Below, piece after piece: positions 30,117 to 39,110 of a DNA stretch of 64,000 nt. The stretch covers positions 34,788 to 98,787 of the forward strand of contig JBOEFW010000056.1 in assembly GCA_050633105.1 (NCBI GenBank). The letters are read 5' to 3'. Source of the stretch: Aureispira sp050633105 (GTDB lineage Bacteria > Bacteroidota > Bacteroidia > Chitinophagales > Saprospiraceae). The position numbers were made by a program, and so were the translations under genes. Position 1 is the first letter of the stretch; each line of letters starts with the position of its first letter. The notes below the pieces were generated by a model. That model saw only the letters and a program-made list of their open reading frames with translations, was not told the DNA's origin and made no database searches.

Positions 30117-30770
30117 TTAATTTTTGTGTAGAATAGAGGGCTTAATGATAAGGGCAATAGAGTTCGCGGTATGGTGTTGATGATAAGGAGAGCGAAATAC
30201 AATATTGGTGATAAAAACTTGTTCGCCACCTTGTAAGATACTACCTAAATCCCGCTTCATGCTTCTTGGAAAACGAGCTTCTTCGTATTCTTTAAAATAC
30301 ACTAATTGCTGGTTTTTTACAACTAACAATGTGAATTTCTCAATAGGGAAACGAATGTTGTAATCATAATTAATCAATTCTACTGTAATGCCTAATTGGG
30401 CTAGAAATTCATTTTTGGAGAGTGAACCTTTGGTCAATCGATGGAGAGTAGCAATCGGTTGAGGAAGCGCTTTAACAGTAAATTTAATGGTTTTAACTAA
30501 AAAAGAATCTTGTCCTTGGTATTTAAAAACGTTTAAATAAAGATTTCCAGAGCGAGGCTTCACTTTAAATGCACCATCGGGTTGAAGTTCAAGCTTCCCT
30601 GTTTGGTTGGAATAGACGGACAATTCTGATAAAGGAAAGGAACAGGTTTCCAAATACAGCGTTTTCTCTATGTGTTCAAAGAGCCAAGGGTTTTTATTAG
30701 AAATAGACACTTGCTCTTGACTCCAAGATAGCAAAGGAAAGAGCAGAAGCAATAGGAGAAGTGTTTTCAT
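30117..30770 (-). CDS. Secreted protein with GldM C-terminal-like domain
   Basis: The best start is the ATG at 30768-30770, because the frame then opens with a signal peptide (MKTLLLLLLLFPLLSWSQ); an upstream in-frame start at 30806 would bury it. The mature ~200 residues contain a beta-rich segment (SGNLYLNVFKYQGQDSFLVKT) followed by KALPQPIATL, GSLSKNEFLAQLGI and NYDYNIRFPIEKFTLLV. These match the pattern of the GldM fourth domain, a periplasmic part of the T9SS/gliding motor. The other GldM domains are missing, so this is a stand-alone relative, not GldM. Confidence 0.65.
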   Translation of the reverse strand: MKTLLLLLLLFPLLSWSQEQVSISNKNPWLFEHIEKTLYLETCSFPLSELSVYSNQTGKLELQPDGAFKVKPRSGNLYLNVFKYQGQDSFLVKTIKFTVKALPQPIATLHRLTKGSLSKNEFLAQLGITVELINYDYNIRFPIEKFTLLVVKNQQLVYFKEYEEARFPRSMKRDLGSILQGGEQVFITNIVFRSPYHQHHTANSIALIIKPSILHKN

Positions 30771-30943
30771 TTTATAGCAAGTAAGGTAGGGCTGATCAAT
30801 CGACATTCTTCCTAATGTGCTGTTATTGGATGGTTACAAGGGCTTGCTATTTTTTGCTAGATGCCAAAGCAAGTATTGAATATTTAGGTGGGAGTTGGAG
30901 CGGTTTTGTCGATAGAAAAAGCGCAGCATCTAAGATAGCCCCA

Positions 30944-31387
30944 CTAAAAAAACAAGATGGAAAGATACACCAACAAGGTGAGCATAAGTAAGGCATATTC
31001 AAAGCGCTTCCAAGTGGTTTGAGCGGCATTAGGATGAATCATCCAATATCGTCTAATTGCTCTGGTACTAACAGTCAGCAGAATTATTCCCACAAAAAAA
31101 AGAGAAAAATGAGCAATAAAAAGAAATAAGAATATGGCCACAATAAGCATTCTTAGTTGATAAAAATCGAATAAGATAGGATTAGAAAGAATTTCTGAGC
31201 TTGTATTGTTTTTTACTAATTGCTGGATTTGATTGGCAGAGAGCTTTCTTCGAGCTATTTCTTTGTTTAGCGTGTTTGCAAAATCAGTTGATAGCCGTGT
31301 TTTATGTTGGAGAAGCCCTATTAATTGGGTATTTGATAGCGTAAGGATTGTTGGGCTGTTGTTTTGGTCATCTAAGAGTTCTTCCAT
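30944..31387 (-). CDS. Small membrane protein, unknown
   Basis: The 147-residue protein has a soluble N-terminal half (LSNTQLIGLLQHKTRLSTDF...) and about three hydrophobic segments in the C-terminal half (MLIVAIFLFLFIAHFSLFF, FFVGIILLTVS, LLMLTLLVYLSILFF). No family is recognised. Confidence 0.6.
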   Translation of the reverse strand: MEELLDDQNNSPTILTLSNTQLIGLLQHKTRLSTDFANTLNKEIARRKLSANQIQQLVKNNTSSEILSNPILFDFYQLRMLIVAIFLFLFIAHFSLFFVGIILLTVSTRAIRRYWMIHPNAAQTTWKRFEYALLMLTLLVYLSILFF

Positions 31388-31611
31388 AGTTGGTTGGATT
31401 AATTGGTATAGGGTAGGGGCAAGTAAAAAAAGCTTTATTATTCACTATGTTCATTTGTGATGCTCCAGCTTATTTATACAATTTATAATTTTATAGAAGC
31501 GGAATAGGCATTCTTAGAGGAGAAAATTATTTAAGAAAGAGGAATCTTATCCTTATCAAGGAACATTCTTTCATAATAATTGATAATAAATGCAACTTTA
31601 GTGTTCAAAAA

Positions 31612-31642
31612 TTGCATTCTTCAAAAAAATAGCCTAAAATTG
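31612..31642 (+). promoter_or_regulatory. Candidate Bacteroidota promoter for the lipoprotein gene
   Basis: TTG at 31612-31614 and TAAAATTG at 31635-31642 are spaced by 20 bases. They fit the Bacteroidota -33 (TTG) and -7 (TAnnTTTG) pattern with one mismatch, and lie 34 bp before the start codon. Confidence 0.35.
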
Positions 31643-31675
31643 CGTTTTGAACGAATAACCAAATAAAATAAAAAA

Positions 31676-32206
31676 ATGAAAAGTGTTTTCAAATTATTGA
31701 CAATTGTTTTAGTTTCTGTCTTATTAGCTTCTTGTGGTGGAGGTAGTGGTTCTGCTGGTGATTTAGTAGGTAAATGGCATATAGATTTTAGTTCTTTTGA
31801 CTTAGTCTTAGGAGATGGTGTTCCTGCCCCTATGAAAGGGATGGTTGAAGCACAAAAAGATGGTCTTTTGAAACAAGGAGAAGCAGAATCTGATGAGGTA
31901 ACTATTGAATTTACTGAAGCAGGTAAAATGGTTGTTTCTAAAGAGGGAGAAGAGAAGAAAGAAGAGCTAAACTATGCTTTTGATGGAAAAAAATTGACAT
32001 TAACTGGAGATATGGATGGTGAAAAAGTTGACTTTGACTTAACTCTTTCTGAAGTTAGTGCTAGCAAGTTTACTATTAGCATGACTGCAGAAGAAATCCT
32101 AGAGCAAGTAAAAGCAAAATACCCTGAAGTGTTAAAAGGAGCAGAAGGAATGGATATTGATGCGATGGCAAAAGGATCTAGCATGGCTATCTCTTTCAAA
32201 AAATAA
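31676..32206 (+). CDS. Lipoprotein, lipocalin-like
   Basis: The 176-residue protein has a signal peptide and lipobox LASC (Cys20), a Gly/Ser spacer, and GDLVGKWHIDFSS, an entry motif typical of small lipocalin-like domains in Bacteroidota lipoproteins. The body alternates short beta segments rich in Glu and Lys. It probably sits on the inner face of the outer membrane. It is a single gene with its own promoter candidate and a strong terminator. Confidence 0.75.
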   Translation: MKSVFKLLTIVLVSVLLASCGGGSGSAGDLVGKWHIDFSSFDLVLGDGVPAPMKGMVEAQKDGLLKQGEAESDEVTIEFTEAGKMVVSKEGEEKKEELNYAFDGKKLTLTGDMDGEKVDFDLTLSEVSASKFTISMTAEEILEQVKAKYPEVLKGAEGMDIDAMAKGSSMAISFKK

Positions 32207-32244
32207 TATTCCTGTAGAATAATATTTTACAAGAAATACAATTT

Positions 32245-32283
32245 ATCCCGAATCTTAGTTTTTCTAAGATTCGGGATTTTTTA
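32245..32283 (+). terminator. Rho-independent terminator of the lipoprotein gene
   Basis: A perfect 14-bp stem (32245-32258 with 32264-32277) has a T5 loop and is followed by a T run, about 40 bp past the lipoprotein stop. Confidence 0.92.
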
Positions 32284-32307
32284 TGGATAAACCTTTCTAG
32301 AGAAGGA

Positions 32308-32781
32308 TTATTTCAGCGGCTGAGAAAAAATCGTTTCTCTAGTGATTTGCCAGCGATCGTCTTCCCAGACAAAATCTAAAATGACTGTCAACTCACTTTT
32401 TTGGTGAAGGAGGTCAATTCTTCTTTTTACAATAATATGGCCTTGGTCTTGCTGCACTTCTGTATGTAAAAACTGCGCCCAAGTATTGCTTTTGCCTCCT
32501 TCTTCTTCCAATTTGGCGGCAATGAGCTGCATAAAGGCTTCTTTTCGAAAGACAACTTTTTGATTGTTCTCATCCAACATAACCACCACCATATCTTGGT
32601 GATAAATGGACTCTAAATCCTTGATCCCAAAGTCTTCGCTAGGTTGTATGAGTCGATTGATAGCCTTAACTAGGCCTTCTTCTGTTTTTTGATCTGTAGT
32701 AGTCATCGTAGTATGTGTAGTAAGAGAAAGAAAAAATGAGAGTAAAAAATGCATAGAATAATGCGTGAATAGATAGGGCAC
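32308..32781 (-). CDS. NTF2-like / SnoaL-like protein
   Basis: The 157-residue frame has an NTF2-like cone-fold pattern (KAINRLIQPSEDFGIKDLESIYHQDMVVVM, WEDDRWQITRETIFS). Such domains serve as small-ligand binding or isomerase-like proteins; the function here is unknown. The first ~25 residues are hydrophobic, and an internal ATG at 32706 (MTTTDQK) would give a soluble protein, so the start is uncertain. The gene is 5 bp behind the DoxX-like gene and is the last member of the AraC-peroxiredoxin-DoxX unit. Confidence 0.7.
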   Translation of the reverse strand: MPYLFTHYSMHFLLSFFLSLTTHTTMTTTDQKTEEGLVKAINRLIQPSEDFGIKDLESIYHQDMVVVMLDENNQKVVFRKEAFMQLIAAKLEEEGGKSNTWAQFLHTEVQQDQGHIIVKRRIDLLHQKSELTVILDFVWEDDRWQITRETIFSQPLK

Positions 32782-32786
32782 GTTGC

Positions 32787-33170
32787 TTATAAGTTAGTGG
32801 GTTCTTGTGTATAATTACCAAATACTTTGCGGTCATAATTCCAAGAGATAATAGTAACAATAATCGCTACTATTGCTGGAGCATATTCGCCATCGCTCAC
32901 TACAATATGAGCGACTAAGGCTAAGATGGCATCATATAAAAAACCAGCATAAGCTAATTCTTTTAAGAACAATGATTTTCTAGTCAAGATGGCAACTACC
33001 CCTAATATCTTAAGTCCAGCTAAGGGATAAATAATCCAAATAGGAAATCCCAAACTGACAAAGAATTTATAGGCGTGTTGATAGTTGAATAAATACATCA
33101 TAGCGCCACTAAAAAAAAGAAAACAAAGTAAGCCAGTCGCAATCCAATAAATTGTTTTATTATTTTTCAT
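32787..33170 (-). CDS. DoxX family membrane protein
   Basis: The 127-residue protein has four hydrophobic segments in DoxX arrangement: IYWIATGLLCFLFFSGAMMY, PIWIIYPLAGLKILGVVAIL, LKELAYAGFLYDAILALVAH and APAIVAIIVTIISW. DoxX-like proteins are often linked to redox or oxidative-stress genes, which fits the peroxiredoxin-like gene 16 bp upstream. Confidence 0.82.
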   Translation of the reverse strand: MKNNKTIYWIATGLLCFLFFSGAMMYLFNYQHAYKFFVSLGFPIWIIYPLAGLKILGVVAILTRKSLFLKELAYAGFLYDAILALVAHIVVSDGEYAPAIVAIIVTIISWNYDRKVFGNYTQEPTNL

Positions 33171-33186
33171 AATTTGATAAGTGTGG

Positions 33187-33831
33187 TTAGTGTTTCTTTA
33201 GAATAGTCAATATCTGTTGTGGCTCGATGCGTGTCATATAATCGGCTTCGAAGTGTACAAAGATGATTTCTCTATTTTTATTAATAATATAAACCGCAGG
33301 AACAGGCAATTCATAGTTGGTATTGCCATGAATGCTTGTAAAGTCCATCCCAAAGCCTGCATAATCACGCTTCATATTTGCATTGAGGGGAAAGACAAGG
33401 CCCAGCTTTTTCATAAAGACGGCATTGCGATCGGTTAGGACAGGGAAAGAAAGGTTGTTTTTTTGAATGGTTTGGGCCGCCAATTCAGGTACTTCTGCAC
33501 TGATGCCAACAATAGTAGCTCCCAACGCTGTAAACTCATTTTTGAGTTGCTCATAGGCCCTAAGTTCTAAATTACAATAAGGGCACCAGCCACCTCTATA
33601 GAAGTTGAGGACTAGAAAGTCATTGGTATGGACTTGATCTAGATGGAGTACGTTTTCTTGTGAATCGGTGAGTGAAAAGTCAGGTAGCTGAGCCCCAACA
33701 GGTAGGGCTTTCTCTTTTAATTGATGCTGGGCAATCTCCTCTAAACTTTCTTCAAAGGTTTGAATAATAGACTGTGGGAGGCGTGTCATAGTGGCCTCCT
33801 TAAATTGTTGTAACTGTTCTGTTAAAGTCAT
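33187..33831 (-). CDS. Peroxiredoxin-like (AhpC/TSA) protein
   Basis: The 214-residue protein has a thioredoxin fold of AhpC/TSA type: PDFSLTDSQENVLHL, FYRGGWCPYCNLELRAY with the CxxC at Cys83 and Cys86, and GISAEVPELAAQTIQ. It probably reduces peroxides or acts as a thiol oxidoreductase in the cytoplasm; no signal peptide is seen. It lies 83 bp downstream of the AraC regulator and is followed by the DoxX-like gene. Confidence 0.88.
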   Translation of the reverse strand: MTLTEQLQQFKEATMTRLPQSIIQTFEESLEEIAQHQLKEKALPVGAQLPDFSLTDSQENVLHLDQVHTNDFLVLNFYRGGWCPYCNLELRAYEQLKNEFTALGATIVGISAEVPELAAQTIQKNNLSFPVLTDRNAVFMKKLGLVFPLNANMKRDYAGFGMDFTSIHGNTNYELPVPAVYIINKNREIIFVHFEADYMTRIEPQQILTILKKH

Positions 33832-33914
33832 CTTACGTTGTTTTTGTTGAATACAAAAGTAAGGGATGACAACAGTGCTTCCTATATCAATGTGAGATTG
33901 AAAATAGTCAATAT

Positions 33915-34796
33915 CTAACCCGTAGTAGAAAAGTTATTCTCTTTTAGGAATTGATTGGGCGTCTTTCCTGTGAATTTCTTAAAGAAGCGAATAAAGTTGG
34001 ACGGTTCTTGAAAACCCATCTTGAAGGCAATTTCTTGGGAGCTGTACCTTTTTTCAGAAAGGTTTCGTTTAATTTCTAACAACAGCCAACTGTCAATAAA
34101 AGCCTTTGCGGTTTGTTTGCTAATCTCTTTACAAATATCATTTAAGTACTTGTAAGAAACAGCAAGTTGGCGGGCATAATCTTTGGCATTGTGGCTTTTC
34201 TGGTAACCAGTTCGAAGGAGTTGTTGAAAGGCAATAAAATCTTTAAAATGTTGGCTTTCAAAAATCTCATGTTGGTAAATAGAATGGCGTTTAATTTGGA
34301 ACAGTAAAGCCATTAGAAGCGTGTGAAGAAGGGGCCCCTTTAGATTGCTGTTATTTGCTAGATGGACTTGTTCTAACAATTGATAATAAGGCGTGAGTGC
34401 AGCTAGGTTTTCTTTTCCAATAACAATGCTTGGGCTGTGGAATAATTGAAGGAAATGAAAGAGGTTCTGTTCACTCATATACTGTGTAACAAAGCGCTCC
34501 TCAAAAGAGATAACATAACCTTTGACTTGTGCAGGTTTTTGAAAGGAGTGTACTTGCTCCTGCGTCAAAAGGATAAGGACACCGGGGGTAATGGCTTGCT
34601 CTTGAAAATCAATGGTATGCTTACCGATTCCTTCTGTAATAAGAATCAAGGCATGAAATTTAATTCGGTGTGGTATAGACAAGTCATAAGCACTTTTGCG
34701 ACAACGCTCAAATAACTCCTCTATAGAAATAAATTCAAAAGGAATGGCTTGTTTTACAAACCGAGAAAAGATAATGTTTTCTATTTCATTAGGCAT
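33915..34796 (-). CDS. AraC family transcriptional regulator
   Basis: The 293-residue protein has an N-terminal cupin-like sensing part (IPHRIKFHALILITEGIGKH, DFQEQAITPGVLILL) and two C-terminal HTHs of AraC type (AKDYARQLAVSYKYLNDICKEI and SSQEIAFKMGFQEPSNFIRFFKKFTGKTPNQF). It precedes peroxiredoxin, DoxX and NTF2-like genes on the same strand and probably controls them (inference). Confidence 0.9.
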   Translation of the reverse strand: MPNEIENIIFSRFVKQAIPFEFISIEELFERCRKSAYDLSIPHRIKFHALILITEGIGKHTIDFQEQAITPGVLILLTQEQVHSFQKPAQVKGYVISFEERFVTQYMSEQNLFHFLQLFHSPSIVIGKENLAALTPYYQLLEQVHLANNSNLKGPLLHTLLMALLFQIKRHSIYQHEIFESQHFKDFIAFQQLLRTGYQKSHNAKDYARQLAVSYKYLNDICKEISKQTAKAFIDSWLLLEIKRNLSEKRYSSQEIAFKMGFQEPSNFIRFFKKFTGKTPNQFLKENNFSTTG

Positions 34797-34867
34797 AATA
34801 ATCGTTCAAACTATAAACTAGTAGTGTTATTTGTTAGCAATGTGAATATAGAACTTTTCTATGCGTT

Positions 34868-35240
34868 CTAGTGGGAGTCGCCTATTCTAATACTTTGAAG
34901 TATCCGAACAACTGTTTCTTGATCGAAATCAGTACCAACAACTGTAGTCTCCATTTTTTGGAGCGCAAAAAGAACGGTTTTATAATTATTAGTTGGATCT
35001 AAGTCTGTTAACAAACAAGCGGCATAACGAATAGGCAAGGTTCTATTATAGTAGATTTTTCGCTCACAATTATCAATGGTTGTTCTAGAAAATGGCCTTT
35101 AAAATGAAACCAACCTCCATAGAGCTGTTATCCACTGTCTACTGCAGAACGATTGGTACTTCCTACTGTCTCCCTGTCATAAACCGCTTGATTTCTGGCA
35201 ACATCAACCTCAAACCGCCAATTCTTATACTTGATTGTTT
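34868..35240 (-). pseudogene. Decayed gene(s) downstream of vanW
   Basis: Minus-strand translation gives protein-like segments broken by a stop and a frameshift: NWRFEVDVARNQAVYDRETV, then after a TAA, LYGGWFHFKGHFLEQP, then in another frame YAACLLTDLDPTNYKTVLFA, ending at a TAG at 34868-34870. The first two pieces recall an uncharacterised bacterial family with an LYGGWFHF motif (from memory, not checked). The third may belong to the same or another gene. None is likely to make a working protein. Confidence 0.5.
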
Positions 35241-36058
35241 TCATCCTTCTTGCTTTCCGCTTCCAAAAAAGGCTCATACATCATAATGGCATGGTTCTCA
35301 AAAAGCAGTGTCTCTGAAACTCCTTCTGGTGTTGTGGTGAGTTGAAAAATTTGATTGTGTCTAGAATAGCCGCCCCAAAACTGTTGCTTCATCATGTGAT
35401 TGCGCTCCTCAATTTTATAGCTGGCTTGAAGCGGTTGTTTCGCCAATAAAGCACCATGCAAGTGGCTATCATCCAACCATAAATGAAGAACAAAGTGATT
35501 GTCCGTTTCATTTTTTACTTGCAAATCAATATAATTATAGGCCAAAGTTGCCCCCGCTCCAAAAGGGACCTTTCTATTGATTCCTGGAAAAACATCATAA
35601 CCATGTCTGTAACGTTCTTTGATCGTCAACGGACTGTGGGCAAAGATCCAGAAGAGCAAATTGCCCAATTGGCAAAGACCGCCGCCTGTTCCTGTTGCAA
35701 TTTTACCTTCTTTTAAGACTAAACCTTCTAAGTAACCTTTTATTTTGGTAGGTCTTCCAACTAATTTCCAGAGTGAAAAACACTCTTGCGGTTTAATTTC
35801 AATTTTATGGAGGTGTTGAATGGCAAGTGCAAGATTGGTCTTTTTGTTTTCTTGCAGTTGCATGTCTACATTTTGAAGCGGTCTCAAAATGAGCGATTGG
35901 TGTTGAAAGACAGGGAAGTCATAAATGGCCTCCGTTTTTTGGGTCGCATATTTCTCTTCTCCAAACCACCATTGGTATTTGCGTTTTAGAATAAAGTATT
36001 CTTTACCCAGTATTTGCCTTAAACGGCTTCTTTGTATGGGCTTCTCAATTTCGTTCAT
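35225..36058 (-). CDS. VanW family protein
   Basis: The 277-residue protein has the VanW core: FSLWKLVGRPTKIKGYLEG, GTGGGLCQLGNLLFW and YRHGYDVFPG, then a beta-rich C-terminal part. VanW occurs in some vancomycin-resistance clusters, but most homologs, including stand-alone ones like this, have unknown roles. No van resistance genes are nearby. No signal peptide is seen. A decayed gene overlaps its 3' end. Confidence 0.88.
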   Translation of the reverse strand: MNEIEKPIQRSRLRQILGKEYFILKRKYQWWFGEEKYATQKTEAIYDFPVFQHQSLILRPLQNVDMQLQENKKTNLALAIQHLHKIEIKPQECFSLWKLVGRPTKIKGYLEGLVLKEGKIATGTGGGLCQLGNLLFWIFAHSPLTIKERYRHGYDVFPGINRKVPFGAGATLAYNYIDLQVKNETDNHFVLHLWLDDSHLHGALLAKQPLQASYKIEERNHMMKQQFWGGYSRHNQIFQLTTTPEGVSETLLFENHAIMMYEPFLEAESKKDENNQV

Positions 36059-36181
36059 AGGAGTCGTATTTTAAGGTGAGAGGGCAGGGGATTGTTTGTT
36101 CTTAAAGATAAGAATTTACAATCAAGAGAAAGGAGGAGGAGAAAGTTTTTGAGTAAGTGGTTGTTGCTCTTCAAGGGATGG

Positions 36182-36745
36182 TTAATCACATAAGGTAGCT
36201 GTTTTGGCCTCTAATAAATGGGCTTGTTTGTCTAAAACAAGTGTGACAAAAATCGGGGTACAAGGTTGATCTTTTCGAATTTCTTCTAAGAGGAAACAAG
36301 CAAAAATAGTTTCCTCTACTTGTAAAGGATTAATCCTTGTGACTAGATAATAAGCCTTGTTTTTTTGTGGAGGGTTTATTTTTTTAGAAGAAGGAATAAG
36401 AACTGCTCGATTGCCAATTGTAGTGATTTTTATTTTCTCTGTGTAGAACTGGATAAGGACATCCCATAAAACTTCCTGAGGAAATGGATTGTGCTCTAAG
36501 TTCATAAAAAACAGCACAAAAGACTCTTCCAATGTTTGTTGATAAATCGTATCCTTAAGTACCAAGGCATAGTTGGCGTGTAAATGGTCACTACATTGAC
36601 AATCCCCAGCGAGTGTGTTGTTTTTTAATACGTCTTTAGACAAAATATCAAAGGCTAAAGCGTCATAGACACTCGTTTCTATCCCTACCTGAGCATTGGC
36701 ATATAAAGGGAAGAGTAAAAAAATAGGGTAGAACATCCAGCGCAT
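36182..36745 (-). CDS. Secreted protein, unknown
   Basis: The 187-residue protein has a signal peptide (MRWMFYPIFLLFPLYANA). The mature part contains paired cysteines (GDCQCSD) and alternating strands and helices, with no recognised family. It lies 35 bp after the sterol-desaturase-like gene and is probably co-transcribed with it. Confidence 0.6.
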   Translation of the reverse strand: MRWMFYPIFLLFPLYANAQVGIETSVYDALAFDILSKDVLKNNTLAGDCQCSDHLHANYALVLKDTIYQQTLEESFVLFFMNLEHNPFPQEVLWDVLIQFYTEKIKITTIGNRAVLIPSSKKINPPQKNKAYYLVTRINPLQVEETIFACFLLEEIRKDQPCTPIFVTLVLDKQAHLLEAKTATLCD

Positions 36746-36780
36746 AAAAGAGGATTTAGGTAAGAATAATTGCTGCTTTT

Positions 36781-37569
36781 TTAAGAAGGGGCAGACACCT
36801 CAGAAGGCTTGAATCGACTAGCTTGTACGGCATCGTATTCTTGGACATACTGGGGGTTTTCTGTGCCCATCACTTTATCCCAAAACCTAAAATACAAGCC
36901 ATAGTTTCCCCTAAATGATGAATGGTGTAGATTGTGGTGAACAGAAGTATTAATGATTTTAAAAAAGAAAGAATGGCGCAACCATTTTGGCGCAATTTCA
37001 TAACCCAAGTGCCCATAGACATTAATAGCAAAACTAATTCCTGTAAAGAGGAGTAAGGCCAAGGGATGTAAAGGAATTAGGACCAAAAGAATAGGTACAA
37101 TTAGTGCTTCTAAAATACCTTCTACAAAATGAAAAGAGTAGGAGGCCCAAGGAGAGGGATTGATAGATTGATGGTGTACGAAGTGAAACCGTTTGTACAG
37201 TATGGGATGATGTAAGACACGGTGCATCCAATAAAAATAAGTGTCATGCACAACCAAACTTAATAAAACACTTCCAAAAATCCACGCCTCTGAGTACATA
37301 TCTGGTGCAGCATAGAATTGGGTATATTGGATCAAAGGTGTTTCTAGGATCAAGACACCTACCGCCACTAAAATACAGCTGGTTTGTATAGAATGAATAA
37401 TTTCTCGAAGAAAACCCTTAGATGGAGCAGTAGATTCTTGGAGCTTGCTTTGGCGAAAGAGCTTCGGAAACAGCCAATAGAAAATCAAAAAAGGAACCCC
37501 TGCAAACAAAAAATAACGCGTCAGACTGATGCCTAAAGGCAACAAATAGGTAAGGAGATTTTCTGACAT
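36781..37569 (-). CDS. Sterol desaturase / fatty acid hydroxylase family protein
   Basis: The 262-residue membrane di-iron enzyme has the family histidine clusters: HDTYFYWMHRVLHH, FHFVHHQS and HHNLHHSSFRGNYGLYFRFWD. Several hydrophobic spans surround them. Members hydroxylate or desaturate fatty acyl chains, sterols or carotenoids; the substrate is unknown. It heads a unit with a small secreted protein. Confidence 0.88.
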   Translation of the reverse strand: MSENLLTYLLPLGISLTRYFLFAGVPFLIFYWLFPKLFRQSKLQESTAPSKGFLREIIHSIQTSCILVAVGVLILETPLIQYTQFYAAPDMYSEAWIFGSVLLSLVVHDTYFYWMHRVLHHPILYKRFHFVHHQSINPSPWASYSFHFVEGILEALIVPILLVLIPLHPLALLLFTGISFAINVYGHLGYEIAPKWLRHSFFFKIINTSVHHNLHHSSFRGNYGLYFRFWDKVMGTENPQYVQEYDAVQASRFKPSEVSAPS

Positions 37570-37912
37570 AATAGGCGCCGATTTAGTAGGTTTAAAGAGG
37601 GGAAGGGAACTGTTCTTAATAACAAATTGTTAAAAGCCTTTATAATAAAAATAATATTCTTACGCCAACAAGAAAAATACTAATGAAATCAATACGCTGG
37701 ATTATCCAAGATGCGAATTATGCGCTGTCAAGAATACCAGCCCCATGCGGTCTTTGCAATGGATATTGCAAAGTGCAGTGGTGCCAATGAGTATTATATT
37801 ATTGAATGTGGCTGTATGAACTCTGTTGGTTTTTATGCCGTTGATATTGCTGCTTATGTTCAGACATTAAGTGCTTATGTTGCTTGACAAGTGAACTAGA
37901 ATAGAGGGCTGG
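37570..37912. other. Intergenic region with gene remnant
   Basis: Apart from the ATP-grasp-like remnant at 37683-37887 nothing is visible. Confidence 0.5.
37683..37887 (+). pseudogene. Remnant of an ATP-grasp (R2K-like) protein
   Basis: A 58-codon frame (37711-37887) encodes AVFAMDIAKCSGANEYYIIE then CGCMNSVGFYAVDI, which looks like the C-terminal end of DUF4343/R2K-type ATP-grasp proteins (pattern vIE.Nc.n..GFYa.D). Just upstream, in another frame, ATG at 37683 gives MKSIRWIIQDAN, which resembles the start of such proteins. A large internal deletion plus frameshift explains both. The family call is from memory of the motif. Confidence 0.5.
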
Positions 37913-39037
37913 CTAGTATTTGTTAGGAGTTAGCACTTCATAAATCTGATCAGCAGGCATTGTTTTGTTCAATACCCACTGGTTATTAACCAAACGATAA
38001 CCACATAATTGTTTTGGCCATTCTTCGTTTTCTTGGATGGGCTGAAAGTCGATTTTATAGACTTTTAGCCCATTTTTATAAAAGAAAATTTCTTTGAACT
38101 GATGGGGTTTTATTTGATGTATTTCTTTTGGAAAACGATGATGCCCAGGACCAATATGTTTATAATGAAACTTGATTTTTTGTTGTAAGGTTCCTGTGGA
38201 ATCGTAACGTTTCCACTCATAGGCATAATGATAATGGTGGCGATCATAAGGGGCTTTAGCGAAAGATCGTTTGAGTACCAAGATTGCTTTTCTCTTTATT
38301 TTTTTGACCAATATACCTTGTGGATTGTATTGTCTTAACTGTCTATGATTTCTTTCTAATTGTAAGCTGCCATCAAGGTGATATTCCTTTCGTCTACTTC
38401 GAGTAAAATCCTTTTTCCAATGACGTTTACTCTTTAACTGTTGACTGGGGTAGAAGGTTTGATGGGTGCGTGTTTTGGTATCATAAATAGATTCTATTTG
38501 TTGGGTCTCAAAATAATTAATACGCTGCCAATTGTTTTTACTGACAACAAATAAATTATCATAATCTCCATTTTGACGATAGTAAAAGATCGTGTCTATT
38601 GGTTGCCCCTTTTCAAAATGGCCTTGTGCTCGTTTGTTTCCATTGTAATAATAAGTGGTAATAGCCCCTTGTGCAGGATTATCACAATAAATGAACTCAG
38701 AGAAAGGAGAAAGTGGATTTTCTATTAAGCGAAGCTCCTGCAAGAAAAAGGTATCTCTATTGATTTTGTTGTGAACGGTCACTAGGATAGGAGCTTGTGT
38801 AGAAGCATAATGAAGTTGATAGGTGCCCGCTTGAGGAAGAAGGATGCCTGTGTAATTTTTTTTATCTTCATCTTCCAAATTATAAATGGTCTCTAAAGAA
38901 TCTTCTAAATGCCAACTGTGGGTAGTATCTTCTTTTTGTGAGCAAGGGTCCATAAAAACGGGCGCATAAATAATTTGTCCCCAAAGGGTAAAGGTGTAAC
39001 TAATTAATAAGGTGATCAACAGAGTTTTGATAGTCAA
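37913..39037 (-). CDS. Secreted MORN/YwqK-type repeat protein
   Basis: The 374-residue protein has a signal peptide and then repeats of the MORN_2 type (ITTYYYNGNKRAQGHFEKGQ, EYHLDGSLQLE, RYDSTGTLQQKIKF). Similar proteins are often annotated as YwqK-family antitoxins, but that name is unreliable for exported Bacteroidota proteins. IIYAPVFMDPCSQ near the N-terminus and the C-terminal MPADQI are shared with the tandem paralog 73 bp upstream. Function is unknown. Confidence 0.75.
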   Translation of the reverse strand: MTIKTLLITLLISYTFTLWGQIIYAPVFMDPCSQKEDTTHSWHLEDSLETIYNLEDEDKKNYTGILLPQAGTYQLHYASTQAPILVTVHNKINRDTFFLQELRLIENPLSPFSEFIYCDNPAQGAITTYYYNGNKRAQGHFEKGQPIDTIFYYRQNGDYDNLFVVSKNNWQRINYFETQQIESIYDTKTRTHQTFYPSQQLKSKRHWKKDFTRSRRKEYHLDGSLQLERNHRQLRQYNPQGILVKKIKRKAILVLKRSFAKAPYDRHHYHYAYEWKRYDSTGTLQQKIKFHYKHIGPGHHRFPKEIHQIKPHQFKEIFFYKNGLKVYKIDFQPIQENEEWPKQLCGYRLVNNQWVLNKTMPADQIYEVLTPNKY

Positions 39038-39110
39038 AATGAGTGTGATTTTATGTTGGTAGAGTTAAGGTTTTTAAGAATCTAAAGCTAATAATTACAA
39101 GATAATGGAT

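Noticed and set aside
35225..36058. Vancomycin resistance locus
   Set aside because: Only a VanW-like gene is present; no ligase, dehydrogenase, dipeptidase or two-component genes are next to it.
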